From contig NZ_AP024488.1 of assembly GCF_021654575.1 (NCBI RefSeq), positions 5,045,501 to 5,109,500 on the forward strand: DNA of 64,000 nt. The letters are read 5' to 3'. The translations under genes were made by a program, and so were the position numbers. This DNA is from Desulfoluna limicola. GTDB lineage: Bacteria; Desulfobacterota; Desulfobacteria; Desulfobacterales; Desulfolunaceae. Numbering within the stretch: the first letter of the stretch is position 1; every line of letters begins with the position of its first letter. Below are positions 34,741 to 43,163 of the stretch, piece after piece. The notes beneath the pieces were generated by a model. It ran no database searches, had not been told where the DNA came from, and worked only from the letters and a program-made list of their open reading frames with translations.

Positions 34741-35262
34741 ATGGCGTTTTTATCAGATCTCGAGTTCATGAAGGATTTCATCACCGGCAACAACGTTCCC
34801 ATCGTGGGCTCCGAGCTGAATCGACAGAAACTGGAGCAGTACCTCGTGGAGGTGCTGGGCTATGAGAAGAGCGCCGTGGAAGTGGGCCGGGAACTTGAGT
34901 TTACCGCCGCAGGTGAACCCTGGAAGGCCAAGCTCGACCTCGTGGTCTATTCCGGAGAAACCCCCGTCATGGTCATCAAGTGTGCCGCCGGATCCCTCGG
35001 CTCCCGCGAAAAAGAGGTGGCCTCTGCCGCCCGCATCGCCTTTGATACCCCCGTTCCCCTGGCCGTTGTTTCCGACGGCGATACCGCCCTCATTTTTGAT
35101 ACCATGTCCCGCAAACAGATCGGAGAGGGACTTGGAAGCATCCCCAACCCCACCCGGGCAGCCGAGCTGGCCGCCACCCCCACAGAGCCCCTCGACGACA
35201 GAAACATGGAACGCGCACGCATCGTTTTCCGGTCGTATGACTCCATGAATGTGAACAGATAA
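34741..35262 (+). CDS. Stand-alone HsdR N-terminal-like protein, catalytic site degraded
   Basis: 173 residues resembling the HSDR_N/PD-(D/E)XK fold of type I restriction subunits but without helicase parts. VEVGRELEFTAAGEPWKAK and LDLVVYSGETPVMVIKCAAG align with the nuclease core; the usual D...ExK is D...IKC, so the catalytic Glu is missing and nuclease activity is doubtful. REKEVASAARIAF and LAVVSDGDTALIFDT follow the family. Stand-alone copies are common in deltaproteobacteria; their function is unknown. Monocistronic; AGGAAGGAG precedes the ATG. No HsdM or HsdS gene is nearby. Confidence 0.75.
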   Translation: MAFLSDLEFMKDFITGNNVPIVGSELNRQKLEQYLVEVLGYEKSAVEVGRELEFTAAGEPWKAKLDLVVYSGETPVMVIKCAAGSLGSREKEVASAARIAFDTPVPLAVVSDGDTALIFDTMSRKQIGEGLGSIPNPTRAAELAATPTEPLDDRNMERARIVFRSYDSMNVNR

Positions 35263-35270
35263 AGCGCTGC

Positions 35271-35311
35271 GGCAAGCAGCTCTCAAGGTGGCTCACCTTG
35301 TTGCCGGAGGC
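35271..35311. repeat. Palindromic element remnant, A end
   Basis: CAAGGTGGCTCACCTTG then TTGCCGGAGGC (one end base pair lost), T-tract outside. Lies just after the HsdR-like gene. Confidence 0.7.
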
Positions 35312-35439
35312 ATTGCTTTTTGACTGTTGCATTGGTGCGCGACCCGTCATAGTAACCTTCGGACGACACAAGGCACCTTGGGCAATCGCCATCGTCGGTG
35401 AGGTAGGTTGTCGGTGGAAGGAAACGGTGAGGGAAACCC

Positions 35440-36123
35440 ATGACACGCTTTGTCGGCATTGATGTTCAGGTCAGGCGCAAGTGCTCCTACGCAGTGGTGA
35501 ATGAGTCGGGTACAATGGTTGACTCGGGATGGTTTGAGGACCCGGAGAGCTGTGCGGGTGATCTTGCAGAGCGTTTCAAGGGCCACCCTTTGTACGTGGG
35601 GATCGATGCTCCGCGTTTATGTATGACGGCTCCCCGGCAGTGGTACTGGAGCGGTGCCAAGGGGACGTGGCGTCACAAAACGCCGGCTGAACGGGGATGG
35701 GGGCGTCACTGCGAGGTGGTGATAAAAGCCCTTGGGCTTGGCAATCCCCAGTGGACGCCCACCCTGGAGGCGTCTCCCGAGTGGATGCTCAAAGGGTATT
35801 CTGTATTCCAGGCCATGGACAACATAAGCACAACCTACGAAGCCTTTCCCACCGCATGCTACAGGCTCTTGGAAAAAGGGCACTCCCTTCCCATGACCCT
35901 CGATTTTTCAACCTTTGCCCCCGGTCCCAAAGACATGCTGGATGCCTGTGTTCTTGCTGCCACCGTCAGGAACTTCTGCAATGGTCTGGGAAGCGAGGTT
36001 GGGGGCGGCGACGGCCTGGGAACCATTATTTTGCCTGCGCCGGTACAGGAGCATAACAAGCCGGAGTTATTTGAGTGGCCAGGAAAACAGGGGACAGGAA
36101 ACAGGCATTGGGCGATAGATTGA
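35440..36123 (+). CDS. DUF429-family protein (RNase H-like fold)
   Basis: 227 residues. Begins FVGIDVQVRRKCSYAVVNESG, the DUF429 opening with the first acidic residue of an RNase H-like fold, followed by LYVGIDAPRLCM (second Asp) and TYEAFPTACYRLL; DMLDACVLAATVRNF carries the C-terminal Asp. These acidic residues could bind metal. Function of the family is unknown; a nucleotide- or nucleic-acid-related role is inferred only from the fold. Gene stands alone and faces a convergent gene across a bidirectional terminator. Confidence 0.78.
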   Translation: MTRFVGIDVQVRRKCSYAVVNESGTMVDSGWFEDPESCAGDLAERFKGHPLYVGIDAPRLCMTAPRQWYWSGAKGTWRHKTPAERGWGRHCEVVIKALGLGNPQWTPTLEASPEWMLKGYSVFQAMDNISTTYEAFPTACYRLLEKGHSLPMTLDFSTFAPGPKDMLDACVLAATVRNFCNGLGSEVGGGDGLGTIILPAPVQEHNKPELFEWPGKQGTGNRHWAID

Positions 36124-36187
36124 GGTGTTGTTTTTCCCCTGGCTGATGGGATGACGATATAGATTGTGCCAGCCCATTCATTCTTCA

Positions 36188-36285
36188 CGGGCGCAGCCCG
36201 TCAGCGAATGTGATCGATCCGAGGAACGAGGGTCGGAGCATTCGTATCCTGGGGTGCAGGGGATGATCCCCTGCCCGCCGAAGGC
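36188..36285. repeat. Palindromic element copy (reverse, hairpin variant)
   Basis: GGGCGCAGCCCG, GCGAATGTG..., loop CCGAGGAACGAGGG, terminal hairpin CAGGGGATGATCCCCTG, decayed end CCGCCGAAGGC (36275-36285), T-tract outside. Confidence 0.8.
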
Positions 36286-36304
36286 ATGCTTTTTACAAAA
36301 ACAA

Positions 36305-36350
36305 AAAAGCCCTTTTGCATGGTGTCATGCAAAAGGGCTTTTACGTTTTT
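36305..36350. terminator. Bidirectional rho-independent terminator
   Basis: AAAAGCCCTTTTGCATG-GTGT-CATGCAAAAGGGCTTTT, a 17-bp perfect stem between the convergent DUF429 and zinc-ribbon genes, with A/T runs on both sides. Confidence 0.93.
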
Positions 36351-36369
36351 ATTCAATGGCGGGGTATGG

Positions 36370-37047
36370 TTACTGGCCGGCCACTTCTTTGTTGCAGTGC
36401 TTGCAGACTTTCGCCTGTTTTTTGATGATCTCGGCGCAGAAGGGGCATTCCCGTGTGAAGCAGCGATCGTGGATCTTTTTGATGGCTTCGTCCGCGGTCT
36501 CCTGGAGCTTTGCCATGCCGAACTTGGTGTTGCGGAGCATATCGATGGCTTCGGTGTCGGCAAGGTCACCGATCATCTCTGCGGCCTTGATGCGAACGCG
36601 CCCGGGCTCTGTGGGGTCGAGGACCATTTTGAGGATCTGGACGAGGTCTTTGTTGACGTAGCAGTCAGCGAGGATGGAGAAGCCGGTTTTGATGGACTCT
36701 TCAAAGGCTGCCTGCTGGGCCATGGTCTCGTCGGTGATGATCTGGCCTTCGCCGCCCATGTGGCTGAACACGGGCAGGAGTTCGAAGTTGTCGGTTCCTG
36801 GGTAATTCATGCAGCGGTAGGAGGAGACTTGTCCCACCTGGTCCATGAGCTGGTCCCACCCGCCTTTGAAGAGGGAACACTCGTCATTGAAACAGATGAA
36901 GAGAAAGGGCTCACCCCAGCCGAGACCGTCCCCGCAGGTGATCTGGGGAACTTCCCAGAGTTGCATCTGCTGGTTGCAGTGAGGGCAGTTGGGTTTTTCC
37001 AGTGCCAGGATCCTTTCCAGGGCTTCTTCGCGAGTTTCGATGTGCAT
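36370..37047 (-). CDS. Double zinc-ribbon protein with HEAT-like middle
   Basis: 225 residues. N-terminal zinc ribbon (CPHCNQQMQLWEV ... FICFNDECSLF, about 21-58), a helical middle (about 110-190; VRIKAAEMIGDLADTEAIDML resembles a HEAT repeat) and a C-terminal zinc ribbon CPFCAEIIKKQAKVCKHC (about 200-217). No catalytic motif. The pattern suggests a protein or nucleic-acid binding adaptor; I do not recognise a named family beyond the C-terminal ribbon (UPF0547-like). GGGAGAAAGTG precedes the ATG at 37047. Monocistronic. Confidence 0.75.
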   Translation of the reverse strand: MHIETREEALERILALEKPNCPHCNQQMQLWEVPQITCGDGLGWGEPFLFICFNDECSLFKGGWDQLMDQVGQVSSYRCMNYPGTDNFELLPVFSHMGGEGQIITDETMAQQAAFEESIKTGFSILADCYVNKDLVQILKMVLDPTEPGRVRIKAAEMIGDLADTEAIDMLRNTKFGMAKLQETADEAIKKIHDRCFTRECPFCAEIIKKQAKVCKHCNKEVAGQ

Positions 37048-37268
37048 CACTTTCTCCCTTTGTCGCTGTTATATCTTCATGCCCTGCTGGTTCGCGCAGG
37101 AACATCACTTTTTTTGATGATTCCGATCAGCTTAAATAGTAACGCCCAATGGGCGTTTGTCAATAGGGGGGTGTATCTTTGCCAATCCTCTTTAATGGGC
37201 TACCCTATTTCATCAGAGTTATTCTGGTGAGCATCAAATCATGCACTGGCACTGGAACTCCAGTTGCG

Positions 37269-37314
37269 CATTCGCTATAGGGCTTCGAGGTGTCCCCACC
37301 TCGCCGCCGGAGGC
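37269..37314. repeat. Palindromic element remnant, A end (reverse)
   Basis: GCATTCGC, hairpin CGAGGTGTCCCCACCTCG, end CCGCCGGAGGC (37304-37314). Sits eight bases from the stop codon of the minus-strand YkgJ gene. Confidence 0.75.
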
Positions 37315-37322
37315 CTTTCGCA

Positions 37323-38000
37323 TTATCCCTTTCTCTCCTGGATCGTTTGCATCATCTGCCCCACGGCGTCGCGGTGGGGGGGCGGCACCATGAGCACCTG
37401 GGCGGGGCGGTTGGCCACGAAACGGTCATCGGGTGCGGAGAGGGTGCTCGTTTCATGGGCGGACCGGTTGGCTTCGTCTTCGAGAAGAAGAAGCATGTCG
37501 GTGAGGTTGCCCGTGAGGCCGTTGTCGTCGGTGTGCTCCACATATTGCATGAGCGCGTTGTTGATGGTGAGGGTCAGGTCATCCATCTCGGCAAATCCTT
37601 CTGACTCGCAGCGGCTCTGGGAGACCATGCTGCGACAGGCAAAGGGGCGCGCTTCGTAAACCTGGCAGACTCCTTCCTCGGAGAGCAGGGGGCAGGCGCC
37701 CCAGCCGGGATCGCTCGGCTCTTCGGGCACATCCTGGCCGGCCATGCACATGTCGGTGAGGCCGTTGATGGTGTAGGTGGGGATTTGCCGGGGTTTGTCG
37801 GCGTCCTTTTTCAGGAGCTCCATGAGATGGGGGGCTTCGGCTGCGATCCAGTCGTAGAGGCGTCGGCCCTCAAGGGTGGTGAGGGTGACGTTACGAGTGC
37901 AGCATGTGGCGCACCCTTTGGCGCAGGCCAGTGATTTATCGGCCATCTGGTCCGCGTGGACCTGGTAGATGATGTCAAGGGTCTTCAACCGGGCGTCCAT
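37323..38000 (-). CDS. YkgJ-family cysteine-cluster protein
   Basis: 225 residues. N-terminal Cys cluster CAKGCATCC (Cys26, 30, 33, 34), further Cys in DMCMAGQD and GACPLL, and the family signature CQVYEARPFACRSM. The cluster probably binds zinc or an iron-sulfur centre; biochemical role unknown. ATG at 38000 has AAGGAGATTTTCC; an extension to 38120 lacks a ribosome site. It is divergent from the DUF362 gene 228 bases away, and both are Cys-rich metal proteins, which may hint at a shared control region. Confidence 0.85.
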   Translation of the reverse strand: MDARLKTLDIIYQVHADQMADKSLACAKGCATCCTRNVTLTTLEGRRLYDWIAAEAPHLMELLKKDADKPRQIPTYTINGLTDMCMAGQDVPEEPSDPGWGACPLLSEEGVCQVYEARPFACRSMVSQSRCESEGFAEMDDLTLTINNALMQYVEHTDDNGLTGNLTDMLLLLEDEANRSAHETSTLSAPDDRFVANRPAQVLMVPPPHRDAVGQMMQTIQERKG

Positions 38001-38228
38001 GGAAAATCTCCTTATGTTGTAAGGGTGTTCCGCAGGGCCCTTTATGGTTCCGGCCCCCTTGGAACATCGCGTTCTCTCACTTGAAGCGGCGTATGGCATG
38101 TGGCATAGTGACGGGGTCACGCCAACATAAGGGCCTGGGACCTGTGTTTTTGTCCAAGGCGCTAACCTTCCGCGACATATCGACGTAACAGGTTATGATC
38201 CCATGATGCAATGAAAAAGGAGAACCCC

Positions 38229-39386
38229 ATGGCTTCCACAGTATACCATATTGATTTAAGGGCCACGTTTCAGGAGAGCCTTCCGGAGAAACTGGGGCGC
38301 CTGGCCGTCACCGCAGGCCTTGACAGCATTCTGGAGGAGCGCGAGCTCACCGCCGTAAAAATTCACTTTGGCGAGAAGGGCAACACCGCCTTTATCAACC
38401 CTGTGTTTGTGCGCAAAATTATTGAGCAGATCAAAGAGACCGGCGCCACACCCTTTCTCACCGATACCAACACCCTCTACGCAGGCACCCGAAGCGATAC
38501 CCCTTCCCACCTCACCACGGCTTTTGAAAACGGCTTTGCCTATTCGGTGGTGGGCGCCCCCGTGGTGATCGCCGATGGCCTTCGGGGCCGCAGCGACGAG
38601 GAGGTGGAGGTCAACGCCAAGCATGTTCAAACCGCTTACATCGGCACCGATATCCACCACGCAGATGCCATGGTTGTGGTGTCTCACTTCAAAGGCCATG
38701 AACTCTCCGGATTTGGCGGTGCCCTGAAGAACCTCGGCATGGGCTGTGCCTCCCGGCGCGGCAAGCTGGCCCAGCACTCCACCGTCAGTCCCAAGATCAA
38801 GCGAAAGAAGTGCATCGGCTGCGGCATGTGCATCACTCACTGCCCGGTGGAAGCCATCACCATGGATGATGCTGACGGCAAGAAAAAAGCCACCATCAAC
38901 CCGGATACCTGTGTCGGCTGTGGAGACTGCATCATCGTCTGTCCCACAGGCGCCGTGCTGATTCAGTGGAACCAGTCCGTGCCCACCTTCCTGGAAACCA
39001 TGGTGGAGTACGCCAAAGCCGCCCTCACCGGCAAAGAGGGGAAAACCCTCTTCATCAACTTCATCACCGACGTCTCCCCCTTGTGCGACTGCATCGGCCA
39101 CAGCGATGTGCCCATTGTTCCCAACATCGGCATCCTCGCCTCCACAGACCCTGTGGCCATCGACCAGGCCTGCGTTGATCTCGTGAACGCCCAGACCGCA
39201 AACCCAGGCTGCAGCCTGAAAGTCAACACAGGCCCCGGCGAAGACAAATTCAAAGGCCTCCACCCCAACGTGGACTGGCCCCTTCAACTTGCCCACGCCG
39301 AAGAACTCGGCCTTGGATTCCGTACCTACGAGCTGGTGAAGCTGGAGTCCAAGGGGCTGAAACTGAAAACCGAGTCGGAAGAGTAG
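38229..39386 (+). CDS. DUF362 protein with two 4Fe-4S clusters
   Basis: 385 residues. A DUF362 domain surrounds a two-cluster ferredoxin insert: CIGCGMCITHCP (about 198-209) and CVGCGDCIIVCP (about 230-241). TAVKIHFGEKGN, FLTDTNTLYAGTR, SHFKGHELSGFGGALKNLGMG and VPNIGILASTDPVAIDQACVDL are typical. Probably an electron-transfer or maturation protein; substrate unknown. ATG at 38229 follows AAAAAGGAGAACCCC; an in-frame ATG at 38211 would place that ribosome site inside the gene. Common in strict anaerobes. Confidence 0.88.
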   Translation: MASTVYHIDLRATFQESLPEKLGRLAVTAGLDSILEERELTAVKIHFGEKGNTAFINPVFVRKIIEQIKETGATPFLTDTNTLYAGTRSDTPSHLTTAFENGFAYSVVGAPVVIADGLRGRSDEEVEVNAKHVQTAYIGTDIHHADAMVVVSHFKGHELSGFGGALKNLGMGCASRRGKLAQHSTVSPKIKRKKCIGCGMCITHCPVEAITMDDADGKKKATINPDTCVGCGDCIIVCPTGAVLIQWNQSVPTFLETMVEYAKAALTGKEGKTLFINFITDVSPLCDCIGHSDVPIVPNIGILASTDPVAIDQACVDLVNAQTANPGCSLKVNTGPGEDKFKGLHPNVDWPLQLAHAEELGLGFRTYELVKLESKGLKLKTESEE

Positions 39387-39747
39387 AACGGGAAAGGTCG
39401 AAGAACGAGCCTCCGGCGGCAAGGTGGGGGCACCTTGAAACCCTATGGCGAATGCGTGAAGGGCGTCGTGATCCAACCGTACCCGTGGCATTCGCGCGAA
39501 GGGGGGCCTGTGCAACCTTGTCTGCAGGAGAGGCCGGTTTCATGATTCTTGTGAACTTGAACCATGTCTCTTCTTAACCGGCTTGACAGTTGTCGGAATC
39601 ACTCCGGAGGGCAGGCGTCTTTTTTTGCCCATGTGGTTTTGTCTGTCCATGAACTTCAGGTATGTGAGTGTTGAGGCTTCAAACCGGAACCAACAGGCCG
39701 CGGCCTAATCCAAGGGTGTTGAAGAACCGATCGTTTGGAGGATAATC
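39387..39747. other. Gene-free region after DUF362 gene
   Basis: Palindromic element at 39409-39500; the remainder holds no gene I can support. A possible TTGACA (about 39582) lies upstream of the small membrane protein gene. Confidence 0.45.
39409..39500. repeat. Palindromic element copy, A end, divergent centre
   Basis: GCCTCCGGCGG (39409-39419), hairpin CAAGGTGGGGGCACCTTG, GCGAATGCG and GCATTCGCG arms around an unrelated loop. Starts 22 bases after the DUF362 stop. Confidence 0.78.
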
Positions 39748-40047
39748 ATGGTGCTGTTTCTTGCAGCCCTCGGGCTCACGCTATTTTTTGGAGGGGTCGT
39801 CGCGGTCCTTTGTGACCCGCCAAAACACACACACAAGTTGATCGCCCTGGTGATCTTTTCGGGTGTCGTCCTGATTGGCGGGGCTGCGTACGCGGCGTAC
39901 GTGGAGGAGGCCTACCGGAAAAGCCAACAGGGGGTATGGGTCTCCTTTGACGAGGTGGAGACAAAGCCTCCCGTCAAGATCGGGGATAAGTGGTATAAGA
40001 TCGTTTTGATTGAAACCACGGAGCCGGAAGAATGCAATGCCAACTGA
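39748..40047 (+). CDS. Small two-helix membrane protein
   Basis: 99 residues, family not recognised. Two transmembrane segments (about 2-21 and 28-50) precede a 49-residue soluble tail with VWVSFDEVETKPPVKIGDKW and a C-terminal EPEECNAN. The start is well supported by TTGGAGGATAATC. It stands alone between two palindromic elements. Confidence 0.65.
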   Translation: MVLFLAALGLTLFFGGVVAVLCDPPKHTHKLIALVIFSGVVLIGGAAYAAYVEEAYRKSQQGVWVSFDEVETKPPVKIGDKWYKIVLIETTEPEECNAN

Positions 40048-40115
40048 CTGAATTGTCAGTTTTCATACCATTAGAAAACTTGTGGTGACGCCCGTGAGAT
40101 TATCACCGTTGGAGT

Positions 40116-40219
40116 CGGGCGCAGCCCGAGCCGAAGGCGAGCGCGCTTTTACCTGAGGAACGAAGGTTAAAGCGCGCTCGCAATTTGCTTTCGAGGTGGC
40201 CCACCTCGCCGCCGGAGGC
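40116..40219. repeat. Palindromic element copy, A end (reverse)
   Basis: CGGGCGCAGCCCG, central arms GCGAGCGCG (40137-40145) and CGCGCTCGC (40173-40181) around TGAGGAACGAA, terminal hairpin CGAGGTGGCCCACCTCG, end CCGCCGGAGGC (40209-40219), T-tract outside. Confidence 0.85.
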
Positions 40220-40256
40220 TGCTTTTTCAGGCTTTAAAAAATCAAGGGGGGTGCAG

Positions 40257-41960
40257 TTGCAGCAGGGATATACGCTGAGCAGGGGAATGTGGGTAGCATT
40301 GGCATGTGTGGTTGGTTTCATCGCGTTGCTCTGCCTGGTGCCGCCCGTCAGTCGCGATGCCCTGGTGCATCACCTGGCGGTGCCCAAGCTCTACATCAAA
40401 GCCGGGGGCATGGTGGAGATACCGACCATGGAGTGGTCGTATTACCCCATGAACCTTGACCTGCTGTACTGGGCCTGCCTCTGGTTTGGGAACGATATCT
40501 TGCCGAAGTTTGTGCACTTTGCCTTCGGGTTGGGCACGGCGGTGTTGATTTACCGGTATCTGCGGGACAAGTTGGGTGGGATCTGGGGGCTCTGGGGAGC
40601 CTTTGTTTTTCTCAGCACGCCCATTATCATGAAGCTCTCCACCACGGTTTATGTGGATTTGGGGCTGGCCTTTTTCTCTCTGGGAGCGATTCTTGCGCTT
40701 TTTCGGTGCCGGGAGGAGGGATTTCCCGGTTGGAGGCGTGTGGCCTGGGCCGGAGTCCTATGCGGGCTTGGGCTGGGGGTGAAGTACAACGGGCTTTTGA
40801 TTCTGCTGCTTCTCGCGGCGTTGGTGCCCATCCTGGTGAGCCGAACGGTTCCGAAGGAGGGGCACCGGGATGTGAAGGCCATCGGGTTCGGAGCGGTGTT
40901 TGTGGTCGCCGCGCTTTTGGCCTATGCCCCCACGGGTGTGCGCAACACGGTGTGGACGGGCAACCCCATATACCCCCTTTACAACGGGCCTGTTCAGAAG
41001 ATTATGGGTGTGTTGACAGAGCCGGCCAAAGCGATTGCGGAACCGGTTGAGGAGGCGGTCGCCACACCAAAAAATACGTCGGTGCGATTTCATCCCCTTC
41101 AGCTTCGGACCATTATCTACGGCGAGTCCCCCCTTGAGGTCTCTATGCTGCCCTTGCGGATTTTTTTCCAAGGCAAGGATGGGGATGCCGGGCTTTTTGA
41201 CGGGCGGTTTTCCCCCCTGTTGTTTCTCTTTTTTCCTCTGATTCTTCTCTGGCGGCGTATGCCGGATGCGTGGCGCAGTGATGTGGGGAGCCTCCTCTTT
41301 GTCTCCTGGGTCTATATTTTTATGTCGTTTTTCCTGACGGTGGTGCGGGTGCGGTATCTGGTACCTGTGGTGCCCTGCCTGGTGCTTCTCTCCGTCTATG
41401 GCCTCAAGCTCTCTGTGGATGCCCTCAAAGGAGTGATACAGCCTGTGGTGAGAAAGGCCGGTGTTCTGTGTCTGGCCCTATTCATCGGCTACGGCCTCTG
41501 GGTGAATACCGCGTATGCGGCCTATCTGTATGGGTATGTGAAGCCCCTGGAGTATCTCTCCGGGAAGGTGGATCGGGATGGGTATATAGCCAGGTATCGT
41601 TACGAACATGATGCGTTTCAATATGTGAACAGGACGCTGGACGACACGGCCCGGCTCTACTTCGTCTACCTGGGCAAGCGGGGGTACTACTGTGACATCC
41701 CCTATGTGCCGGACAGCCATGGGAACCATCTCGTGCGGTTGCTTTACAGGGGCGATGAGCGACGAAGCCCGGGGGAGTCAGCAGACCTGCTAAGACGGGA
41801 GGGCATCACCCATCTGGTGATCAATATGAACATCACCTGGCCCCATGTGACCAAGAACGGGCGACCGGGGGAGGCGGAGAGCCTGTCCCGCTTTCTGGCA
41901 ACGGAGACCACGCAGCTCTTCAACAGCAAAGGGGTGCATGTGTTTGCTGTGAAGAAGTGA
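40257..41960 (+). CDS. Polytopic membrane glycosyltransferase-like protein
   Basis: About 567 residues with roughly ten transmembrane helices and GT-C features: an acidic pair in the first periplasmic loop replaced here by PPVSRDALVHHLAVPKLY, then MEWSYYPMNLDLLYW, and a soluble C-terminal domain (about 430-567, RYRYEHDAFQYVNRTLDD, REGITHLVINMNITWP). Such proteins move sugars from polyprenyl-phosphate carriers to lipid or protein in the periplasm; the exact substrate is unknown. Start is uncertain: TTG 40257 has AAGGGGGG at a good distance, ATG 40287 also has AGGGG. Frames reaching further left run into the palindromic element and are not believable. Confidence 0.75.
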   Translation: MQQGYTLSRGMWVALACVVGFIALLCLVPPVSRDALVHHLAVPKLYIKAGGMVEIPTMEWSYYPMNLDLLYWACLWFGNDILPKFVHFAFGLGTAVLIYRYLRDKLGGIWGLWGAFVFLSTPIIMKLSTTVYVDLGLAFFSLGAILALFRCREEGFPGWRRVAWAGVLCGLGLGVKYNGLLILLLLAALVPILVSRTVPKEGHRDVKAIGFGAVFVVAALLAYAPTGVRNTVWTGNPIYPLYNGPVQKIMGVLTEPAKAIAEPVEEAVATPKNTSVRFHPLQLRTIIYGESPLEVSMLPLRIFFQGKDGDAGLFDGRFSPLLFLFFPLILLWRRMPDAWRSDVGSLLFVSWVYIFMSFFLTVVRVRYLVPVVPCLVLLSVYGLKLSVDALKGVIQPVVRKAGVLCLALFIGYGLWVNTAYAAYLYGYVKPLEYLSGKVDRDGYIARYRYEHDAFQYVNRTLDDTARLYFVYLGKRGYYCDIPYVPDSHGNHLVRLLYRGDERRSPGESADLLRREGITHLVINMNITWPHVTKNGRPGEAESLSRFLATETTQLFNSKGVHVFAVKK

Positions 41961-41978
41961 GTCAGTGAAGGAAAAGAT

Positions 41979-42197
41979 GCCTCCGGCGGCCCTGCCGGGG
42001 GCCAAACTTTTGAAAAGTTTGACAAACAGGTCAAAAAAAGCAAGTCGCCTTCACCACCGGAGTTGCAAACCATATGGTTCTGGTTTAACGAGTATGCCGC
42101 TTCCCTTTCCCTCAGCCCCTGCGGGGGCTGAGGGAAAGGGAAGCGGCAACCGGAAAGTTTTTGCGGAGCTTTTTTCAAAAAGCGACCCGCCAGAGGC
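41979..42197. repeat. Palindromic element copy, B-to-B type with inserted long hairpin
   Basis: Begins GCCTCCGGCGG (41979) with CCCTGCCGGGGGCC and AAACTTTTGAAAAGTTTGA, ends CCGCCAGAGGC (42187-42197) followed by ATAGTTGAATAGTTT. A 52-base perfect hairpin (42096-42147) lies inside. Sits 18 bases after the glycosyltransferase stop. Confidence 0.82.
42096..42147. repeat. Perfect 24-bp hairpin
   Basis: The left arm (42096-42119, GCCGCTTCCCTTTCCC...) is the exact reverse complement of the right arm (42124-42147), with a TGCG loop. No T-tract follows, so it is not a classic terminator. Confidence 0.9.
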
Positions 42198-42212
42198 ATA
42201 GTTGAATAGTTT

Positions 42213-42500
42213 CTAAAGATGAATGATCTCCATCTCCGAGTCCGTGATCACGGCCAGCCCCCACTCCTCCACCGCATCCACAATCTTGTCCAGCCGTGAA
42301 TTGATGAGGCGGGTGTCGTTCCCCACGATGGAGATGCCGACCTCAGCGCTTTGGTGGAGGTCGTTGAGATCCGTCTCAGCGGCCGCGGCCTGGTAGTTGT
42401 TCTGGACGCGGCTGATGATGGCCTTCACCACCTTCCGTTTCTCTTTCAGGCTGGTCACCCCGAACAGCCGAAAACGTAATCGCAGAACACCCACAATCAT
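42213..42500 (-). CDS. DUF503 (YlxP-like) protein
   Basis: 95 residues. Starts MIVGVLRLRFRLFGVTSLKEKR and contains VQNNYQAAAAETDLND and AEVGISIVGND, all typical of DUF503. The family is small, cytoplasmic and often near rbfA/truB, suggesting a translation link, but here it stands alone. Function unknown. Short gene-free DNA separates it from palindromic elements on either side. Confidence 0.85.
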   Translation of the reverse strand: MIVGVLRLRFRLFGVTSLKEKRKVVKAIISRVQNNYQAAAAETDLNDLHQSAEVGISIVGNDTRLINSRLDKIVDAVEEWGLAVITDSEMEIIHL

Positions 42501-42563
42501 GGCGGTTTCTCCCCTTGGTGTGAATACATGCTTATGGCAATCGCTCGTAACTATTCAGCTTGT

Positions 42564-42664
42564 GCCTCCGGCGGCGGGGGGATAAATCCCCTGGACCCCA
42601 GGTTCGCGAATGCTCTGGGTTCCCTCCTCACCCGTCACATTCGCTGACGGGCTACGCCCGTGCA
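42564..42664. repeat. Palindromic element copy, A end (hairpin variant)
   Basis: Preceded by GTAACTATTCAGCTTGT. GCCTCCGGCGG (42564-42574), hairpin GGGGATAAATCCCC, CCCCAGGTTCGCGAATGC, then ACATTCGC and CGGGCTACGCCCG. Confidence 0.8.
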
Positions 42665-42833
42665 TTGCGGTATTTCTGGGCATCGTCTTCCTCGGCTGTC
42701 GGGGCATTCTGAAGAGCAGAGGGGGCTTGAACGCTGTAAACCCGGCACTCTTTGCACGGCGAATGACCGGGAATCCATGTGTGCAAGTCGTCACCTCTTG
42801 ATAGCCCTTTTGACGGTTGACTTTATCCGGAAT

Positions 42834-43019
42834 AACTCCGGCGGCCCTTCCGGGGTCTAAACGTTTGCGTGGTCTGAAAGAGTGGGGTTAACAAACAGGT
42901 CTTAAAAATTGTCCTCGAACGACTTTTGTTTTAAAGGGGGATGTGATTTGACCCGAGGAACGAGGGGCAAAGCCCATCCGCAACCAGCTTTCAAGGTGGC
43001 ACACCTTGCCGCCGGAGGC
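42834..43019. repeat. Palindromic element copy, full-length B-to-A type
   Basis: 186 bp. Decayed left end AACTCCGGCGG, then CTGAAAGAGTGGGGTTAACA, the central hairpin around CGAGGAACGAG, terminal hairpin CAAGGTGGCACACCTTG and CCGCCGGAGGC (43009-43019), followed by GGAATAGTTAC. It resembles the copy at 60803 along its whole length. Confidence 0.88.
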
Positions 43020-43163
43020 TTCTTTTTGGAAACGGAATAGTTACTGCCCGCTATGTATTGGGGTACCACACCCACCCCTATCTCCCCAAGAAAAATCATT
43101 GACATAAAACGATATATCACTGTATTCCAATGCGGTGATTATAACTGTTGGCGGAGCGAGCAG

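Larger units (their letters stand above)
42501..43163. other. Repeat-rich gene-free region
   Basis: Two palindromic elements (42564-42664 and 42834-43019) with outer CTATTCAGC/GAATAG motifs occupy most of it. I see no gene; the AT-rich stretch near 43080-43130 may hold the promoter of the ArsR-type gene. Confidence 0.55.

Noticed and set aside
38256..39515. 419-codon open frame antisense to the DUF362 gene
   Set aside because: The DUF362 protein carries two intact ferredoxin motifs; the antisense frame is a shadow and also runs into the repeat element.
41979..42197. Interpreting the palindromic elements as a CRISPR array
   Set aside because: Copies are dispersed, differ in length and orientation and are not separated by regular spacers.
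42902..43120. Short frames translating the palindromic elements (peptides such as PPAARCATLKAGC or LSRWLTSPPEA)
   Set aside because: The same peptides recur in several loci because the DNA repeats; reading frames differ and stops are not conserved, so they are not genes.
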